Source of the DNA: CAYVQE01 sp964633205
Lineage (GTDB): Bacteria > Myxococcota > B64-G9
NCBI GenBank assembly: GCA_964633205.1
Contig: CAZWFN010000008.1
Coordinates: 17,451 to 81,450, forward strand
Length of the DNA: 64,000 nt
Direction of reading: 5' to 3'
Shown here: piece after piece, positions 15,660-26,123 of the stretch
How the letters are laid out: each line of letters begins with the position of its first letter
Position numbering within the stretch: position 1 is the first letter of the stretch
Notes under the pieces: model-generated
What the model was told of the DNA's origin: nothing
The model's database searches: none
Seen by the model: the letters and a program-made list of their open reading frames with translations, nothing else
Translations under genes and position numbers: made by a program

Positions 15660-18107
15660 ATGCGCATCAGCTTCTTCCTGGGATCGTGGCTGTGCCTGCT
15701 GGCCGCTCCGGCGGCGGCCCAGCACACCTCGCCCTACGACATGCGCCTGCCGGGCGACTCGATCGCCGGCTGCGACGGTCCGCTGTGTCAGCTCTACAAC
15801 CCGGCCGGCCTGCACTGGTCGCCCGGCGGTGAGCTGCTGTACCTGCACGCCGAGCGCTGGGGAACCGACGGGGTGGCGGCCGGCGGCGGCGATGGCTTGC
15901 TGCTGTCGACCGATCGGCTGGGCCTGGCGGTGCAGTACGTGCGGCCCGATCGGGATCGAGCGCGGCGCGACCTGCTCAAGTACAACCTGAGCTTGAAGCT
16001 GTTCTCGCTCGGCAACACCTTCGCCCTCGGCGGCGGGCTGGAGATCCTCGATCCCACCGAGACGAACGGCGATCCCAAGCTCGACGTTCTGCTGGGGGCC
16101 ATGATCCGGCCCTGGCGCTACCTGAGCCTGGGCTTGGTGGGGCGCAACCTGGCGGAGGCGAAAATGGGCGGCCAGCGCAGCCAGCGGGCGCTGGAGGTCG
16201 GCCTGGCGCTGCGGCCGCTGTGGTTCGCCCCGGAGCGGCTGACCCTGGCGGCCGACTACCGGCTGGTCGAAAACGTCTCCGATCCGCCGCTGCGGCTGTC
16301 GCTGCGGGCCCGGCTCTACCAGGGCATCGGCCTGATCGCCAGCGCCGACGTCGAGGGGGGCTTCGGCGTGGGTCTGGCGGTCGATCTGGCCCGCTTCGGG
16401 GTGTCGAGCTACACCCAGGTGGGCCACCGCGACGGCCTGGCCTACGAGGCCCAGCTGTTCGCCGCCCGGGCCTCGATCGAACGCCGGCCCGGCCTGCAGG
16501 TGGTCGATGAGCGCACCGCGGTCATCGTGCTGGGCGGCGACATCGCGCCGACCGATCGGCCCGAGCGCGGCCTGTTCATCACCCGGCCCACCTTGCGCGA
16601 CGTGGAGCTGGCCATCCGGCGGGCGGCCGCCGATCCGCGCATCGACTCGCTGCTGCTCAAGATCGAACCGCTGGAGCTGAGCCTGACCCGCGTCCAGGAG
16701 CTGCGCGCCGCGCTGGAAGCGTTCAAGGACCGCGGCAAAAGAGTCGCCGCGCACCTGGAGCAGGTCGACAACCTCAACTACTACCTGGCCTGCGCCGCCG
16801 ACGCCATCTACGTCAACCCGGCCGGCGCGGTGACCGTGACCGGGCCCAGGGTCCAGGCCCTGTTTTTCGGCGGCACGCTGCAGCTGGCCGGGGTCGAGCC
16901 CGAGGCCCACAAGGTGGGCGACTACAAGACGGCGCCCGAGATGTTCACCCGCCAGGAGCCCAGCCCGGCCAGCCGCGAGCAGCTCGAGAGCCTGGCCGAC
17001 GAGTTCGCCGATCAGGTCTTCGGCGCCATCGCCGACAGCCGCGGCCTGGCCCGCGATCAGGTCGAGGTGCTGGTCGACCGCGGCCTGATGCGTCCGGCCC
17101 AGGCCGAGCTGGCCGGCCTGATCGACGCCACCGCCCACTACGACGAGCTCGACGAGCCGCTGGCCGAGCTGCTGGGCCATCCGGTGCGCCGGCTGGAGGG
17201 CTACCTCGACGAACGGCGCCACAGCCAGCGCTGGGGCGGCCGGCCCACGGTGGCGGTGGTGCACGCCAGCGGTGGCATCGGCTACGGCTCGCCGCAGCTG
17301 CCGGGCGACATGAACGCCCGGGGCATCGCCGAGCTGCTCGAACGGCTGCGCTCCGACAGCGGCGTCGATGCGGTGGTGCTGCGCATCGACTCGCCGGGCG
17401 GCAGCGGTCTGGCCTCCGAGCTGATCTGGCGCCAGGTGCAGCAGCTGCGCCAGCAGAAGCCGGTGATCGTATCCATGGGGGCCACCGCGGCCTCGGGCGG
17501 CTACTACATCGCCTGTCCGGCCGACTGGATCCTGGCCGACCCGGCCACCGTGACCGGCTCGATCGGCGTCTTCGCGCTGCTGTTCGACGCCAGCGAGCTG
17601 TGGGCCCGGCTGGGCGTCAGCCAGGAGAGCATCAGCCGCGGCCAGATGGCCGATCTGCACTCGACCTTCCGCGGCCGCACCCCGGCCGAGCGCGACCTGC
17701 TGCAGCAGTTGATCGAAAACTTCTACCAGGGCTTCGTCCAACGGGTGGCCGCCGGCCGCAACCTGACGCCCGAGGAGGTCGATCGGGTGGCCCGGGGCCG
17801 CGTCTGGACCGGCCGCCAGGCGCTGGAGCACGGCCTGGTCGACGAACTGGGCGGGCTGAGCCGCGCCGTCGCGCTGGCGTCCGAGCGGCTGGGGCTGCCG
17901 GCCGGCGAGCAGCCGCGGCTGGTCCACCTGCCGCGGGCTCGGCTCGACCTGCACCACCTGCTGCGCGAGCTGGGCCTGCTGGTCGAGCAGCAGCCCGTGC
18001 TGCCGGCCATGGTGCGCAGCAGCCTGCAGCAGCTCGTCCGGCTGTCGGCCTGGAGCGCCGAGCCGGTGCTGGCCCTGCTGCCCTTCCACGCCCTGAGGGT
18101 CCAATAA
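15660..18107 (+). CDS. sppA: Signal peptide peptidase SppA with N-terminal barrel-like domain
   Basis: 815 residues. Signal peptide 1-20. Residues ~25-260 contain a PorV/FadL-like start (CQLYNPAGL) and many amphipathic strands resembling an outer-membrane barrel. Residues ~280-815 are a tandem SppA of the 67K type: the general-base Lys423 lies in DYKTAPE of the first half and the nucleophile Ser612 in ATAASGGYY of the second half. SppA normally degrades leftover signal peptides and is inner-membrane anchored. Here no single membrane anchor is apparent. ATG 15660 follows GCGAGG; ATG 15645 is an alternative. The gene starts about 60 bp after the FHA activator. Confidence 0.85.
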   Translation: MRISFFLGSWLCLLAAPAAAQHTSPYDMRLPGDSIAGCDGPLCQLYNPAGLHWSPGGELLYLHAERWGTDGVAAGGGDGLLLSTDRLGLAVQYVRPDRDRARRDLLKYNLSLKLFSLGNTFALGGGLEILDPTETNGDPKLDVLLGAMIRPWRYLSLGLVGRNLAEAKMGGQRSQRALEVGLALRPLWFAPERLTLAADYRLVENVSDPPLRLSLRARLYQGIGLIASADVEGGFGVGLAVDLARFGVSSYTQVGHRDGLAYEAQLFAARASIERRPGLQVVDERTAVIVLGGDIAPTDRPERGLFITRPTLRDVELAIRRAAADPRIDSLLLKIEPLELSLTRVQELRAALEAFKDRGKRVAAHLEQVDNLNYYLACAADAIYVNPAGAVTVTGPRVQALFFGGTLQLAGVEPEAHKVGDYKTAPEMFTRQEPSPASREQLESLADEFADQVFGAIADSRGLARDQVEVLVDRGLMRPAQAELAGLIDATAHYDELDEPLAELLGHPVRRLEGYLDERRHSQRWGGRPTVAVVHASGGIGYGSPQLPGDMNARGIAELLERLRSDSGVDAVVLRIDSPGGSGLASELIWRQVQQLRQQKPVIVSMGATAASGGYYIACPADWILADPATVTGSIGVFALLFDASELWARLGVSQESISRGQMADLHSTFRGRTPAERDLLQQLIENFYQGFVQRVAAGRNLTPEEVDRVARGRVWTGRQALEHGLVDELGGLSRAVALASERLGLPAGEQPRLVHLPRARLDLHHLLRELGLLVEQQPVLPAMVRSSLQQLVRLSAWSAEPVLALLPFHALRVQ

Positions 18108-18658
18108 ACGATCGCCCCGCACCAACACAACGGATTGCCTCGCATCGCGGATCCTTTCGTCTGACGGCGCCTTTTGCCGCGATGCTCCCAAAACGGCACG
18201 GAGTAAAAAAAAGGGAGATGCAGGTCTGGGCGCAGGTGGGGGGGGACCCTGCTAATCCAGAGATGCATCTCCCAATGGTGAGGAGTTCTCGTGCGGGCCC
18301 GCAGGCGGGGGGGAAACCATGCCGGCCCGCAGCGATTCCTCCTCTAACCGAAATCCCGATTGCCAAAAGACCAAAAGAGGCGCCGGACCCCAAAAAAACC
18401 GGTCGGGGGGGGACGCCGGCTCCGCAGGGCCCGGCCACCTCGCTCGACAATACTAGCAGGATGCGTGCCAGTTCTGAAAACCGCCGCCAATTAATGCCGC
18501 TACCCGGAATTCCTGGTGATTTTGCTGCATCGCGTCTCCGATTTGGCTTGCCAGGCCTCGCCAAATATGGTATTTTCACCACGCTCAATTCGCAGGACCA
18601 CGACAAATGCCGAGGTTCTGGGGGGAAACACTGTGGTAATGGCACCCGGGGGTGAACG
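18108..18658. other. Structured 551-bp intergenic region, possible non-coding RNA
   Basis: No convincing gene. Several strong inverted repeats occur in order: GCATCGCGG/CCGCGATGC (18142-18150/18177-18185, 9 bp); GGGAGATGCA/TGCATCTCCC (18213-18222/18264-18273, 10 bp) enclosing TCTGG/CCAGA (18225/18257) and GCAGG/CCTGC (18232/18248); and TGCGGGCC/GGCCCGCA (18292/18324). The nested pairing in 18213-18273 would make one long stable stem-loop. Composition is less GC-rich than the genes. A weak -24/-12-like site (18514-18529) and an ATTTGGC/GCCAAAT repeat (18540/18560) precede the NtrC-type gene. It could be a small RNA, a long leader of that gene or an SppA 3' region. It matches no RNA family I recognise. 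Confidence 0.4.
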
Positions 18659-20017
<1,359 letters not shown>

Positions 20018-20176
20018 GCCGAGCCCGGCCGGACCGGGTCTTGCGACCACGGCCCGAGCGCCAGCCACCGCGGCGGTGGGCTCCCCGGCGTCCCGGCGAT
20101 CGCCCGGCCGCTTTCCAAGCTACCGAAATCATTGAACAGCCTTGGATCGGAAGCGCCCGCCGGAGCACCGGACCGG

Positions 20177-20193
20177 TGGCGCGGAATTTGCAT
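20177..20193 (+). promoter_or_regulatory. Strong sigma54 promoter candidate upstream of the 101-residue gene
   Basis: TGGCGCG-GAAT-TTGCAT differs from TGGCACG-N4-TTGCA at one conserved base. GG (20178-20179) and GC (20190-20191) are 12 bp apart. The predicted start near 20203 is followed by GAGGAG (20213-20218) and the GTG at 20225, so the whole initiation region is well formed. Confidence 0.7.
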
Positions 20194-20224
20194 ATTACTG
20201 TAATCAGGAACAGAGGAGCATGCG

Positions 20225-20530
20225 GTGAGCACAGTGAGCACCCCGGTGCAGGTCCCAGTCGCCCCTGATCCAGCGCAGGTCAAACGCGCCCTGACCGGCA
20301 TTCTGGACCACCTCGATGCCTCCCCCCGCGCCCGCGACACGCTGCGGGGCATCGCCGAGTGGTGGGCGCACAGCACCGTGCCGGCCACCGAGGCCGCCCT
20401 GTCGCTGCTGCTGGAGCTGGGCTTGCTGCAGCGCAGCGCCCGCAACGGCCAGCAGCTCTTCGGCCGCAACGACGAGCTGCGCCTCGACCAGTGGCAGGCT
20501 CTGGTGCGCCGGGCCCGCGGCGGCGGCTGA
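20225..20530 (+). CDS. Small protein of unknown function, possible winged helix
   Basis: 101 residues, without signal peptide or membrane segment. The middle (ALSLLLELGLLQRSARNGQQLF) has the pattern of a winged-helix recognition segment followed by a beta wing, but this is a weak structural guess. The GTG start follows GAGGAG by six bases. Transcription is probably sigma54-dependent from 20177, and the gene lies directly downstream of an NtrC-type regulator, which makes it a likely target of that regulator. It is 108 bp upstream of aspartokinase, which seems to have its own promoter. I do not recognise the family. Confidence 0.75.
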   Translation: MSTVSTPVQVPVAPDPAQVKRALTGILDHLDASPRARDTLRGIAEWWAHSTVPATEAALSLLLELGLLQRSARNGQQLFGRNDELRLDQWQALVRRARGGG

Positions 20531-20574
20531 GCCGCGCCGAACCGCCCTGCCCGACCGTGCCCCTCACCCCCTCT

Positions 20575-20602
20575 TTGCCGCGCCCGTCAATCGTGCTACG
20601 GT
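20575..20602 (+). promoter_or_regulatory. Candidate sigma70-type promoter of aspartokinase
   Basis: TTGCCG (20575-20580) and TACGGT (20597-20602) are 16 bp apart, with an extended -10 TGC just before the hexamer. It lies 37 bp upstream of the GTG start of aspartokinase. The -10 match is modest. Confidence 0.35.
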
Positions 20603-20638
20603 CACGGCCATTCCACGCTGGCTGAGGAGGGCTGGCCG

Positions 20639-21853
20639 GTGCCCATTCTGGTCCACAAGTACGGCGGCAGCTCGGTGGCCGACGAGCGCAAGCTGGCCCA
20701 GGTGGCCGACCGGGTGGTGGCCGCCAGGCGGGCGGGCTACGAGCTGGTGGTGGTGGTCTCGGCCATGGGCCGCACCACCGATGAGCTGCTGGGGTTGGCG
20801 CGCCGGCTCAACCCGGACCCGCCGCGGCGCGAGCTGGACATGCTGGTGTCGGTGGGCGAGCGCATCAGCATGTCGCTGCTCAGCATGGCCATCCAGTACC
20901 GTGGAATCGAGGCCATCTCGTTCACCGGCTCGCAGTGCGGCATCATCACCAACGACCGTCACTCCGACGCGCGCATCATCGAGGTGCGCCCCTTCCGCAT
21001 CCAGGACGAGCTGTGCCGCGGGCGGGTGGTCATCGTGGCCGGCTTCCAGGGCATGAGCTACCGGCGCGAGATCACCACCCTGGGCCGCGGCGGCTCGGAC
21101 ACCACCGCGGTGGCCCTGGCGGCCGCGCTCGACGCCGAGTCGTGCACCATCTTCGGCGACGTCGACGGCGTCTACGACGCCGACCCGCGGCTGGTCGCCG
21201 ACGCCCGCCGGATCGATGCGCTGGGCTACGCCGAGATGCAGGAGCTGGCCGAGAGCGGCGCCCGGGTGCTCAACGCCACCGCGGTCGAGTTCGCCAAGGA
21301 GCGCGACATCGCCATCTACGTCCGCGCCAACGACGGCAGCGGCGGCCAGACCGCGGTGCGCAAGCACACCCCCCGCGCCCCCGGCATGGTGGTCGGGCTG
21401 GCCCACGAGCACCAGGTGCGCACCATCGCCTGCCACGGCCCGCAGCCGGACCTGGACGCGCTGCTGGGATTTCTCGACGACGAGTCCATCCCCGGCAAGC
21501 AGCTGACCGTGGATCACTTCGACGACACGCGACGCACGGCGGTGGTGGTCTCGCGCGAGCTGCTGCCCGATCCGGGGGCCTGTGCGGCCAAGCTGGCCGA
21601 ACGCTTCGGCGATCGGGTGCGGCTGCGCTCCGACCTGGGCGCGGTCAGCCTGATCGGCGCCGGCATCAACCAGAGCTTCGCCAACCTGCGCCGCGCCCGC
21701 GCCCTGCTGGCCGACGCCGCCATCCCGACCGCCGGCTGGCACACCTCATCGTTCCGCATCACCGCCCTGCTGCCGACCGAACAGGTCGGCGCTGCGGTGC
21801 GGTTGCTGCACCGGGCCTACCTGGAGCAGCCCGATAGCGGACCCGGCTGCTGA
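20639..21853 (+). CDS. lysC: Aspartate kinase
   Basis: 404 residues, the usual length of a monofunctional aspartokinase with two C-terminal ACT domains. It phosphorylates aspartate at the entry to the lysine, threonine, methionine and diaminopimelate pathway. Signature HKYGGSSV lies at the N-terminus, with GFQGMS, TTLGRGGSDTTAV and FGDVDGVYDADPR of the amino-acid kinase fold, then regulatory ACT domains from ~265 (residues around GAVSLIGAGIN belong to the second). The GTG start is preceded by GAGGAGGG. No other lysine or threonine gene is adjacent. Feedback inhibition by end products is expected from the ACT domains. Confidence 0.95.
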   Translation: MPILVHKYGGSSVADERKLAQVADRVVAARRAGYELVVVVSAMGRTTDELLGLARRLNPDPPRRELDMLVSVGERISMSLLSMAIQYRGIEAISFTGSQCGIITNDRHSDARIIEVRPFRIQDELCRGRVVIVAGFQGMSYRREITTLGRGGSDTTAVALAAALDAESCTIFGDVDGVYDADPRLVADARRIDALGYAEMQELAESGARVLNATAVEFAKERDIAIYVRANDGSGGQTAVRKHTPRAPGMVVGLAHEHQVRTIACHGPQPDLDALLGFLDDESIPGKQLTVDHFDDTRRTAVVVSRELLPDPGACAAKLAERFGDRVRLRSDLGAVSLIGAGINQSFANLRRARALLADAAIPTAGWHTSSFRITALLPTEQVGAAVRLLHRAYLEQPDSGPGC

Positions 21854-21872
21854 CCGCGCTATCCCGCGGCCG

Positions 21873-23618
21873 CTACTTCTGCCAGTGCTCGCCGACTGCC
21901 ACGTCGACTTCGATCGGCACCGAGCTGATGTAGCGCTCGCCGGCCGCCACCATCTCTTCGCGCACCAGCTCGGCCACCTCCCAGGCGTCGGCCGTCTCGG
22001 CCTCGACCAGGATCTCGTCGTGGACGCAGTTGACGATGCAGGCGTCGCGGCGCTCGTCGAGCAGGCGGCGGCGGATGCCGGCCATGGCCAGCTTGAGCAT
22101 GTCGGCGTTGGTGCCCTGGATGGGCATGTTCTTGGCGATGCGGGCCACCGCGGCCAGGTCGGGTCCCTCCACCCGCTCGCCGATCTGCAACCACAGCCGG
22201 CGGCCGCCCAGGGTCTCGGCCCAGCCGCGGCGGATGGCGGCCCGGGCCGACTCCTCCAGGTAAGCGCGCACCCGCGGATAGGCGGCGAAGTAGCGGGCCA
22301 GCAGCTGCTCGGCCTCCTCGACGGTGACCCCGGTCTGGCCGGCCAGGCCGGCGGCGCCCATGCCGTAGGCCAGGCCGAAGTTGATGGCCTTGGCGCGCTC
22401 GCGCAGCCGCGGGTTGCTCTCCTTGGACACCGGCCGGCCGAAGATCTCGGAGGCCACGATGGAGTGCAGATCGCCGCCGCGGACGAAGGTGTTGATGAAG
22501 GCCGGATCGCGGCTGGCCTCGGCCAGGATGCGCAGCTCGCAGCCGGCGTAGTCGGCGGTGACCAGCTGCCGGCCCGCCGGCGCCCGAAAGCAGCGCCGAA
22601 AACGGCTGCCGCGGGGGATGTTCTGCAGGTTGGGCTCGCGGCAGGCCACCCGGCCGGTGGGCGCGCCGATCTGGATGAAGTCGGCGTGCAGCCGGCCGGT
22701 GCGCGGGTGGATGGCCTCCAAAAAGCTGTCGCCGTAGGCCGACACGATCTTGGCCGCCTCGCGGTAGCCCACCAGCTCCTCGCCCACCGGGTGTCCCAGC
22801 CGGCGCAGGCCGGCCTTGTCCAATGAGCGCACCGGCCGCTCGACCAGCCGCTCCAGTGCCCGCCGCAGCTCGGTCTCACTGTCGAGGTTGATGTCGGCCT
22901 GGCCGAACAGATCGGTCTGCACCACCGCGGCCAGGTGCTGGTTGACCTCGGCCCGGCGGGCGTCGCGCTCGCGGCGGGCCTCGTCGATCAAGGCCTGCCA
23001 GGCCCCCCGGTCCAGGTAGACCCCGTCGTAGCGCAGATCGGCGAAGACCGGCACCGCCCGGCATTCCAGCCGGGCGCTGGACTCCAGCCCGTCGGCCACC
23101 ACCGCCGGCATCTGCTCGAGCAGGACGTGGAAGGTGGCCAGGATGTCGCGCCGGGCGTACTCGAGCTGGGCGGGCGAGAAGGCGTCCTCGCCCGCCGCGG
23201 CGAACGAGCCGCGCAGCCCCTTGTCCAGCCCGCGGCCCAGGTACTTGGCGCTCAGCTCGGCCAGCGAGCGGCGCCCCTCGCCGCGGCCGTTGGTCAGCAG
23301 CTGCTCGATCAGCATGGTGTCGAGCACGTGCTCGACCCGGATGCCGCGGCCGCGCAGCATGGCCAGGTCGAAGGCGCCGTTGTGGGTCACCTTGGGCACC
23401 GGTCCGGCCAGCAGCGGCAGCAGCGGATCGAGCGCCACCCGGCGGCAGTCGACCAACAGCTGCTCGCGGTCGTCGCCCAGGCTCAGCAACAGCGGCCGGT
23501 GGCGGTGGGGATCGAGCCCGTCGGTCTCCAGATCGAGCGCCAGCAGGCCGCGGCCGGCCAGCCGCGTCATGGCGTGCTTCAGCGCATCGGTCGACTCGAT
23601 CGGGCCTGACACGGGCAT
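21873..23618 (-). CDS. Family A DNA polymerase with 3'-5' exonuclease, no 5' nuclease domain
   Basis: About 581 residues, versus ~900 for full PolA. The DEDDy exonuclease begins at once: Exo I DLETDG (Asp29, Glu31), Exo II HNGAFD, Exo III YARRD. The polymerase follows with motif A DYAGCELR, motif B RAKAINFGLAYG and motif C VHDEILVE, all key carboxylates and the O-helix Lys/Phe or equivalents present. The 5' nuclease domain of PolA is absent, not frameshifted. The ATG at 23618 was chosen because the longer frame overlaps the upstream gene. GTG 23612 is possible. It starts 25 bp after the Cys-rich lipoprotein stop, an unexpected pairing. It is probably a repair or gap-filling polymerase. Confidence 0.9.
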   Translation of the reverse strand: MPVSGPIESTDALKHAMTRLAGRGLLALDLETDGLDPHRHRPLLLSLGDDREQLLVDCRRVALDPLLPLLAGPVPKVTHNGAFDLAMLRGRGIRVEHVLDTMLIEQLLTNGRGEGRRSLAELSAKYLGRGLDKGLRGSFAAAGEDAFSPAQLEYARRDILATFHVLLEQMPAVVADGLESSARLECRAVPVFADLRYDGVYLDRGAWQALIDEARRERDARRAEVNQHLAAVVQTDLFGQADINLDSETELRRALERLVERPVRSLDKAGLRRLGHPVGEELVGYREAAKIVSAYGDSFLEAIHPRTGRLHADFIQIGAPTGRVACREPNLQNIPRGSRFRRCFRAPAGRQLVTADYAGCELRILAEASRDPAFINTFVRGGDLHSIVASEIFGRPVSKESNPRLRERAKAINFGLAYGMGAAGLAGQTGVTVEEAEQLLARYFAAYPRVRAYLEESARAAIRRGWAETLGGRRLWLQIGERVEGPDLAAVARIAKNMPIQGTNADMLKLAMAGIRRRLLDERRDACIVNCVHDEILVEAETADAWEVAELVREEMVAAGERYISSVPIEVDVAVGEHWQK

Positions 23619-23643
23619 GGGAGCAGGCGGGCGCTGCGCGGCG

Positions 23644-26061
23644 CTACTGCGTGCACCAGGCGCCGATGCCGAACCACTGACACTGCATGCCCTCGGGGCA
23701 CATCGGCTCGGCGGCCTGCCGGTCGCAGCTGACGGTGCAGTAGCTGCCGGCCATGTCCGGCGCGCAGGTGCCATCGGGCTGATCGGGCAGCCCGCAGGTG
23801 TCCTGCATGGTCTCGCAGCCGTCGCCCACATCGCGCATGGCGGCGCAGGTGGTCACCGCTTGCGTGTTGTGGGGCCGGCACTGGCCGCCGGCGTTGCCGG
23901 CCTGGACACAGCTGTAGCCGGCCGGGCAAGGGGTGTCGGCGTCGCAGGCCAGCCCGCAGCCGCGATCGATGACCGCCCCGGCCTCGTCCTCGAACGACAG
24001 GCAGCGGTCGCCCTCGCCGCCGCACTGGGCGTCCTCGCTGCAGGGTTCGCACAGGCCCCGGCCGCTGCCGGCCATGCAGACGTGGGCGAAGGGATCGCAG
24101 ACCTCGCCCTCGGCGCAGTGGGCGTCTTCGAGACACTCGACGCAGACGTTTTGCTCCAGCCAGCAGTAGAAGGGCTCGTTCGCGCTGACGCAGTCACCGT
24201 CTTCCAGACACTCCACGCACTGCTTGGCTTCGAGGTCGCAGACCAGCCCCTGCTCGTCGCACAGGTGGGTGTCGCCGGCGTAGCACTCGACGCACTCGCC
24301 CGGATCGACCGAGGTGTCGCAGACCAGGCCGCCGCCGCACTGCCAGTCCTCGGTGCAGGTGCGCACGCAGCTGTGGCTGTCGAGGTCGCAGATCTGGTTG
24401 CCGAAGCAGTGGTCGTCGCTGGTGCACTCGACGCATTCGTGCTCCTCCACCCAGCAGTGCTGGCCGTTGGGACAATCGTCGTCGGCGTTGCAGCCCTCGA
24501 GGCACTGGCCTTCCTGGCAGAAGGTGCCGGCCGGGCAGTCGCGGTCGTCGCGGCAGCCGGGCTGGCATTGATCGTCGACGCAGATCTGGCCCAGCTCGCA
24601 GTCGGCGTCCGACTGGCAGCCGCGCACGCAGTGGTTGTCGACGCAGACCTCACCGGCCGGACAGTCGGCGTCTTCGACACAGCCCTCCACGCACAGCATG
24701 GCCTCTTCGTCGCAGAACCAGCCGGGCTGGCACTGGTCGCTGCTGCGGCAGCCCTCGATGCACTGCTGCTCCACGCAGATCCAGCCCCACTCGCCCATCA
24801 CCAGGCAGTCCTCGTCGGTGCGGCAGCCCTCGATGCACTGGTTGCCCTCGCAGATCTGGCCCGGCTGGCACTCGGCGTCCTCCTCGCACCAGGCCTCGCA
24901 GACCTGGTCGACGCAGCGGAAGCCCTCCGGGCAATCGGCGTCTTCCAGGCACTCGACGCACAGCCCGCTGTCGGTGTCGCAGACCATGCCCGGGCCGCAT
25001 TGGTCGTCGTTCTCGCATGCCCGCTGGCAGCTGCCCTCCGGGGAGCAGACGTGGTTGGGCGGGCAGTCGCCGTCGGCCAGACACTCGACGCAGCGGCCCG
25101 GCTCGCCGTCCGACAGGTCACACAGCATGTCCTGCGGGCAGTCGCGCTCGGTATAGCAGCCCTCGGTGCAGGTCCCGTCGGCACACACCGAGCCCAGCGG
25201 GCAGTGGGCGTCCAGCAGGCACTCGGCGCAGACGCCGGCCTCGGTGCAGTAAGGTCGCTCCGCCTGCTGGCAGTCCTCGTCGCTGCTGCACTCCGGCTCG
25301 TCGACGCAGCTGAGATCCGGGCCGCAGACGCCGCTGTCGCAATCGGCGTCGTCCAGGCACTCGACGCAGCTGCAGTCCGGGCTGCAGCGCGGTTGCTCCG
25401 GCGGGCAGTCGCCGTCGTCCCGGCAGTCGCCGGCGAGCTGGCACTGTCCCTCGACGCAGACGGCGCAGTCGCCGCAGTCGGCGTCTTCCAGGCAGTCGAC
25501 GCACAGGCCGGATTCGATGTCGCAGATCCGGTCGCCGCCGCAATCGGAATCGGTCTCGCAGGGCGTGCCCCCGATGCAGCTGCCCTCGATGCAGACTTCC
25601 CCCTGCCCGCAATCGCCGTCCTGGCTGCACTCGACGCACAGCCCGCTGTCGGTGTCGCAGATCGGGGTGGGGTCGTCGCAGTCGGCGTCCGCGCTGCAGC
25701 CGGGCTGGCAGACGTGCTCGATGCAGCGCTCGCTGCGGGCGCAGTCGCCGTCATCGCGGCACTGCCAACACTCACCCGAGTCCTCATCGCAGTAAGCGCC
25801 GTTGCAATCCTCGTCCGAAGTACAACCGCTGACGTCCTGGCAGCGGCCGTCCTGGCAGGTCTTGCCCGCAGCGCAGTCGCCATCGCCCTCGCAGTCGCGC
25901 GACTGGCACAGCCCGTCGCGGCACTGCTCGTCGCTGGAGCAATCCGCATCGCTCAGGCAGGAGTCGGCCGCCGCCCGCGAATCGTCGCAGCCGGCCACCG
26001 CGGCCAAGATCCCCGCCAACAGCAAACATCCCAAGGTCTCGAACCGGATCGCGCCCTTCAT
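23644..26061 (-). CDS. Very Cys-rich lipoprotein with many Dickkopf-like repeats
   Basis: 805 residues. The lipoprotein signal peptide ends at AVAGC. Almost the whole mature chain is a string of ~20-residue units of the form DADC-x-G-x-C-x-x-G-x-C, so about one residue in seven is Cys in the first hundred. Many units end in CVECLEDADC. The C-terminal ~150 residues are less regular (CEPCSEDAQCGGEGDRC, then a final Cys-rich knot ending in CTQ). It should be an extended, disulphide-braced surface protein. The start is ATG 26061 behind AAGGAG; the frame open to 28347 is a shadow of the opposite gene. A divergent promoter region separates it from the CehA-type gene. Confidence 0.85.
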   Translation of the reverse strand: MKGAIRFETLGCLLLAGILAAVAGCDDSRAAADSCLSDADCSSDEQCRDGLCQSRDCEGDGDCAAGKTCQDGRCQDVSGCTSDEDCNGAYCDEDSGECWQCRDDGDCARSERCIEHVCQPGCSADADCDDPTPICDTDSGLCVECSQDGDCGQGEVCIEGSCIGGTPCETDSDCGGDRICDIESGLCVDCLEDADCGDCAVCVEGQCQLAGDCRDDGDCPPEQPRCSPDCSCVECLDDADCDSGVCGPDLSCVDEPECSSDEDCQQAERPYCTEAGVCAECLLDAHCPLGSVCADGTCTEGCYTERDCPQDMLCDLSDGEPGRCVECLADGDCPPNHVCSPEGSCQRACENDDQCGPGMVCDTDSGLCVECLEDADCPEGFRCVDQVCEAWCEEDAECQPGQICEGNQCIEGCRTDEDCLVMGEWGWICVEQQCIEGCRSSDQCQPGWFCDEEAMLCVEGCVEDADCPAGEVCVDNHCVRGCQSDADCELGQICVDDQCQPGCRDDRDCPAGTFCQEGQCLEGCNADDDCPNGQHCWVEEHECVECTSDDHCFGNQICDLDSHSCVRTCTEDWQCGGGLVCDTSVDPGECVECYAGDTHLCDEQGLVCDLEAKQCVECLEDGDCVSANEPFYCWLEQNVCVECLEDAHCAEGEVCDPFAHVCMAGSGRGLCEPCSEDAQCGGEGDRCLSFEDEAGAVIDRGCGLACDADTPCPAGYSCVQAGNAGGQCRPHNTQAVTTCAAMRDVGDGCETMQDTCGLPDQPDGTCAPDMAGSYCTVSCDRQAAEPMCPEGMQCQWFGIGAWCTQ

Positions 26062-26123
26062 GGATCCCGCTCCTTTCCTGCACCGTCGCTGCGCGGCGGT
26101 CTTTGCAGATTCGATTCGAGTCC

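Noticed and set aside
18514..18529. A -24/-12-like site upstream of the NtrC-type gene
   Set aside because: GG and GC spacing is right, but the TGGTGAT half and CTGCA match poorly. In GC-rich DNA this is expected by chance.
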